From CABQCM01 sp965145485 (GTDB lineage Bacteria; Bacillota; Clostridia; Oscillospirales; Acutalibacteraceae): a stretch of 64,000 nt of DNA. The stretch's first letter is position 1. Each line of letters starts with the position of its first letter. The stretch covers positions 27,340 through 91,339 of the forward strand of contig CBCTCU010000007.1 of the NCBI GenBank assembly GCA_965145485.1, written 5' to 3'. Both the position numbers and the translations under genes were made by a program. Of this stretch, positions 61,051 through 64,000 are shown piece by piece. A model generated the notes under the pieces. That model had not been told where the DNA came from. It did no database searches and worked only from the letters and a program-made list of their open reading frames with translations.

Positions 61051-61176
61051 ACCCTTAGGATGCCTTCTTGTCTATTACTGCGCCACGTTGCAAAAACGCT
61101 ATGTCATCCAAAAACGTTATCGGGTTTCCCGCTGGCTAACCCAGTTATCCTACAATATTAAGAGAGGATATCGATC

Positions 61177-62139
61177 ATGTTAATGTGGGTGAAAGACTTC
61201 TTTCAGATATTGTTTGCCGGATTTTTTACTCTTCCCCAGCTATTCTCCGGTCAATTCTCGGATCGGCTGCCAGTAATTTTCATGCTTTACACCAGCATTG
61301 CTATCGCTTCGCTGGTAGTCCTGCTCCTTTACTTTATTGTCCATAGAAAAAAGCAGCCGCTTCCTATCCCCGTTCTGGGGATTCTCGGGGCAGGTTGGGG
61401 GATTTTCTGCTATGTTTGCCGCGGCGGGTTGGGGATGTTTTTGCCTATCGGGTCGGAGTACGAGCGTATCGTCGAAAAAGTCAACCACTTTGAATTCCTG
61501 ATGCAGCAGGATTATTTCAGCGCCACCCCCTTTGCGAACTGGTTGGTACCCCTGCTATACAACTTGGTCCCGGTTTACGCGATTCTGACAGCCGCTACGC
61601 TGATTATCGGCATCTATAACCTAAAAACACGGCATGCTTTCCGCCTGTGGCAGGTTCTGATCGTTTTGATTCCCATGGCGTGCATCCTCATAGTAACTGC
61701 GGTATCGGTCCATATCCTACCCAGCACGGTGGGCGATATTCTGGGGCGGTTTGATGCTATCCTCCCGCTGCTGCTCGTTTTGACTCTCTTTCAAAAAAGA
61801 GGGTCTACATCGCCAGTTGAAAACATGCTTCTTTCCGATGCAACGGGAGATACACTTCCCAATCGCAAATTGGACATGGATCAAGACACCGACAGTCACT
61901 ATGAGGAAAGCGAGGCGGCCTGTCTGTCCCCCGGCTCGCTGGTGGCAGGGAAGCAATACGTCATGACAACCTACTGGTACGATTACCGCGCAGGGGCGGA
62001 AAACGACAGCGGTCACATCACTGTGACGCCCGAAATGTCCCATCAATTCCCATCCCTGCCGGGTGGAGATCTGAATCCTGCTCAAGATGCAAACACGACA
62101 TACTCCATGGCCTATGGCCGAAACGGGGGGTATAAGTAA
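61177..62139 (+). CDS. polytopic membrane protein, member 3, with soluble C-terminal module
   Basis: A 320-aa protein. Residues 1 to about 210 hold six hydrophobic helices similar in layout to the neighbours (LPVIFMLYTSIAIASLVVLL, PIPVLGILGAGWGIFCYVCR, WLVPLLYNLVPVYAILTAAT, VLIVLIPMACILIVTAVSVH, IFDAILPLLLVLTLFQKR-like last helix with the LPELILA motif lost). A 110-residue polar tail follows, starting near QKRGSTSPVENM and including DTDSHYEESEAACLSPGS and SHQFPSLPGGDLNP. Its 87-bp core is nearly identical to part of the lectin gene at 63914-64000. ATG 61177 follows AGAGAGG. Its stop overlaps the start of member 4 by one base. Confidence 0.75.
   Translation: MLMWVKDFFQILFAGFFTLPQLFSGQFSDRLPVIFMLYTSIAIASLVVLLLYFIVHRKKQPLPIPVLGILGAGWGIFCYVCRGGLGMFLPIGSEYERIVEKVNHFEFLMQQDYFSATPFANWLVPLLYNLVPVYAILTAATLIIGIYNLKTRHAFRLWQVLIVLIPMACILIVTAVSVHILPSTVGDILGRFDAILPLLLVLTLFQKRGSTSPVENMLLSDATGDTLPNRKLDMDQDTDSHYEESEAACLSPGSLVAGKQYVMTTYWYDYRAGAENDSGHITVTPEMSHQFPSLPGGDLNPAQDANTTYSMAYGRNGGYK
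61885..61971 (+). repeat. 87-bp near-identical repeat, copy A (in member 3)
   Basis: Matches 63914-64000 at 84 of 87 positions, counted by eye. It encodes DTDSHYEESEAACLSPGS and the following VAGKQYVMTT, in the same reading frame as in copy B. The copy probably extends beyond the window on the right. Confidence 0.9.
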
Positions 62140-62774
62140 TGATTTCCATTTACTGGTTTGTTAATTGGTGGAAATACGGTCGTCTATCTTCGCTATCGGT
62201 TAGCTTGAACTATTTCTATTTTGAGACTGCATTTTGTCTTATGATCGCACTCCTCATTTACTACATCATGACTTTTAAAAAACGATATGTGATCCAGACC
62301 ATAGCCGGTATCCCCTGCGCGCTCTTTTTGATCTATTATTATTTTTGCTGCTATATGCTGAGTTACGAAAACATTTACGAAAACATTTCTGATGTCTTGG
62401 ATAACTATCCCATGATTGTCAAAATGGGGGGGATTCGGCCCGACACGCCGTACTGGATTGTCGGCATCGATTTTTGCCTTGCAGGGCTGCTTTGGGCCGC
62501 TGTGCTTGCCGCGTTTATTGTCTGCATCGTCAATATGGCCCGCCGGCGCCGATTCAGCTTCCGGCAAATTTTATGCATTACCATCCCCATCTGGCTGTGC
62601 CAGGCCCTCCATATCGGTATCACCCTATGGATCGGACGAGAGCTAAATCATCGGATCGGTTTACCCGAGCTTATCCTCGCCCTGATGCTCACCCTCACGC
62701 TGTGGGGCAAGCGGCCTTCCTCCCGCATTGCCGCCGGGGAAGACGGCGCACCCCTGCCAACGCGAGAAAAATGA
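62139..62774 (+). CDS. small polytopic membrane protein, member 4
   Basis: A 211-aa paralog with five helices, including LNYFYFETAFCLMIALLIYY, IAGIPCALFLIYYYFCCYML, WIVGIDFCLAGLLWAAVLAA and the closing RIGLPELILALMLTLTLWGK. An extracellular loop (YENIYENISDVLDNYPMIV) separates helices 2 and 3. The ATG at 62139 uses the last base of the member 3 stop codon (TAATG), so translation is coupled. Its hydrophilic tail is short and has no module. No function is known. Confidence 0.75.
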   Translation: MISIYWFVNWWKYGRLSSLSVSLNYFYFETAFCLMIALLIYYIMTFKKRYVIQTIAGIPCALFLIYYYFCCYMLSYENIYENISDVLDNYPMIVKMGGIRPDTPYWIVGIDFCLAGLLWAAVLAAFIVCIVNMARRRRFSFRQILCITIPIWLCQALHIGITLWIGRELNHRIGLPELILALMLTLTLWGKRPSSRIAAGEDGAPLPTREK

Positions 62775-62857
62775 ATTGGTACTTTAAGGTATCTTCCGGA
62801 TTTGGAAGGCCTTGAAGCAACGCGTGTCCACAACAAACCAAAATTTTACAAAATAAA

Positions 62858-62886
62858 TTGACATATGGAAATGAAGATGATATAAT
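62858..62886 (+). promoter_or_regulatory. promoter of the lectin-domain gene
   Basis: TTGACA (62858-62863), 17-base spacer and perfect TATAAT (62881-62886), about 90 bp upstream of the start codon. Confidence 0.88.
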
Positions 62887-62977
62887 AACTTCGCACGAAA
62901 ATAATAAACAAAAAGGAGTTATACTTGTACAAGAACTAAATTTAATTGCAAAACAATGGAAAAAAGGAAGAAAAACG

Positions 62978-64000
62978 ATGAAGAGACGATGGATTTCCGC
63001 TATCACGACGCTTTGTCTGATCCTTGGCCTTTTGTTTTGCTGTCCAACTCCCCCTGCAATGGCGCTGCAGGGCCCGCAGCCCGCGGCCGGCGTTGATTAC
63101 TACATCCGTAACGCCCACAGCGGCCTCTACCTCGACGTCGATCATGCCGGAACCACCAGCGGCACCAATGTGATTCAATATGGCCTGACCGGCGACCCAA
63201 ATCAAAGATGGAAAATTCACGATCTTGGGAATGGGTACTATGTCCTGCGCCCGGCCCATGCATCCGGCCTGGCCCTGGACGTGCTTCAGGGAGGAACCAC
63301 CAGCGGCGTCGGCGTCTGGAATGTGGGAACGGCCAATACATCCTCCATTCGAACCTCCTCGCAATGGAAGCTTTATTACTCCAGCAGCGGCGGGATCATC
63401 ATCAAATCGCGCTGCAGCAACGAAACCATGGCGCTGGAGGTCTACAATGCCAATATGAACAGCGGCGCCGACGTAACCCAGTATTATCACGTTGAGGATG
63501 CAACCCGCAACGACGAGTGGGTTTTGGAGCCGATTCATTGGTTTACCGGAAACAATGCTCTCACCTGGTCTCTCTCATCGCAGGCAGTAGAGCCGACAGG
63601 GTCACAGGAGTATATGTTCGTCCCCCAACGGGGCATCCTCTGGTTTGATTTTTACAATTCATATCCTCAAAAGGTCATGAAATCAACTGTGGATTGCTGG
63701 TTTACCCAAAGCAATATTAATGAAATTATTCGGCGCTACAATCTCCCAATTGTGCCATCATTGTTGCAATTTCCGCAATTTTTCGATTTTGACGTCACCA
63801 GTCACCGTTCGGGAAATGAGGATTTAAGCCCTCTGTCGGCATATGCCGTTGTAACGAATATACCGAATCCTAAAATCGATATTGAGAACGACAGCGGCGA
63901 TTTACTGTCCGGCGACACCGACAGTAACTATGAGGAAAGTGAGGTGGCCTGTCTGTCCCCCGGCTCGCTGGTGGCAGGGAAGCAATACGTCATGACAACC
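62978..64000 (+). CDS. secreted ricin-type lectin protein, partial (runs off the window)
   Basis: The frame is open from ATG 62978 (AAGGAAG upstream) to the window end: 341 codons and no stop. A Sec signal peptide (WISAITTLCLILGLLFCC region) ends near PAMA. Residues about 38-185 form a ricin-type beta-trefoil: YYIRNAHSGLYLDVDHAGTT, GDPNQRWKIHDLGNGYYVL, HASGLALDVLQGGTTSGVGV, and SNETMALEVYNANMNSG, with the QxW motifs. Further on comes an uncharacterised region (GILWFDFYNSYPQKVMKST), and at the end the segment shared with member 3. It probably binds carbohydrate on cell surfaces or mucus. Separately promoted from the membrane genes. Confidence 0.85.
   Translation, partial: MKRRWISAITTLCLILGLLFCCPTPPAMALQGPQPAAGVDYYIRNAHSGLYLDVDHAGTTSGTNVIQYGLTGDPNQRWKIHDLGNGYYVLRPAHASGLALDVLQGGTTSGVGVWNVGTANTSSIRTSSQWKLYYSSSGGIIIKSRCSNETMALEVYNANMNSGADVTQYYHVEDATRNDEWVLEPIHWFTGNNALTWSLSSQAVEPTGSQEYMFVPQRGILWFDFYNSYPQKVMKSTVDCWFTQSNINEIIRRYNLPIVPSLLQFPQFFDFDVTSHRSGNEDLSPLSAYAVVTNIPNPKIDIENDSGDLLSGDTDSNYEESEVACLSPGSLVAGKQYVMTT
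63914..64000 (+). repeat. 87-bp near-identical repeat, copy B (in the lectin gene)
   Basis: Matches 61885-61971 at 84 of 87 positions; two of the three differences change amino acids (H to N and A to V). Interrupted by the window edge, so its full length is unknown. Confidence 0.9.

Overview
The window looks like chromosome of a fairly GC-rich, probably endospore-forming member of the Clostridia; an Oscillospirales/Ruminococcaceae-type gut anaerobe fits best, but this is inference. The evidence is a meso-DAP-type MurE, a PASTA-bearing transpeptidase in the mra/fts cluster, CotF-like coat proteins, strong AGGAGG ribosome sites, consensus sigma-A promoters, a dockerin protein, and a purine pathway that uses separate IMP cyclohydrolase and AICAR transformylase genes in place of bifunctional PurH. 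No rRNA, tRNA, CRISPR array or transposase was found.

Layout. 101-8463 (minus) is a division/cell-wall cluster mraZ-rsmH-ftsL-PBP-murE-mraY-ftsW, driven by a consensus promoter with three GTGGTG MraZ boxes at 10-bp spacing; murF and murD are absent from it. 8994-10643 is a ROK-kinase/GmhA-type SIS fusion. 11054-11531 are two small coat-type genes. 11873-17576 is a purine operon (purE, purM, purN, IMP cyclohydrolase, AICAR transformylase, purD), followed by an EEP-family hydrolase. 18763-21834 holds three tandem paralogous lipoproteins, each with its own promoter, a shared upstream box and its own terminator; the middle one has an in-frame TAG. Next come a MazF/EndoA-type RNase, an AT-rich hypothetical gene, ligA and a 0.45-kb array of degenerate ~90-bp repeats that recurs near 40.3 kb. 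27229-28680 is a secreted dockerin protein with a long, hairpin-rich leader.

29317-44886 is mostly housekeeping: a P-loop protein, pgi, a dacF-type carboxypeptidase diverging from alr, yigZ, rqcH, nif3-trmK-amidohydrolase, and a CPBP protease-hisS-aspS operon. 45411-49848 is a self-regulated MarR gene followed by a heterodimeric ABC exporter; a strong terminator and a 17-codon leader ORF lie between them. 50155-52318 is an adaptor/MacB-type permease pair with no ATPase. 52656-56005 holds a Cys-rich small protein, a PHP hydrolase and an uncharacterised glycosidase-like protein. secA follows at 56538-59279.

59616-64000 is the least familiar part. It has four tandem, apparently paralogous small membrane proteins sharing a GLPELILA-type last helix, then a secreted ricin-lectin protein that runs off the window. 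An 87-bp block, 84/87 identical, is shared between the tail of the third membrane protein and the lectin protein, and a decayed copy of an adjacent part of that tail follows the second membrane gene. This suggests a recombining C-terminal module. The most interesting candidates for new biology are this locus, the lipoprotein trio with its common promoter element, the ROK-SIS fusion and the MarR/leader-peptide/ABC control region.
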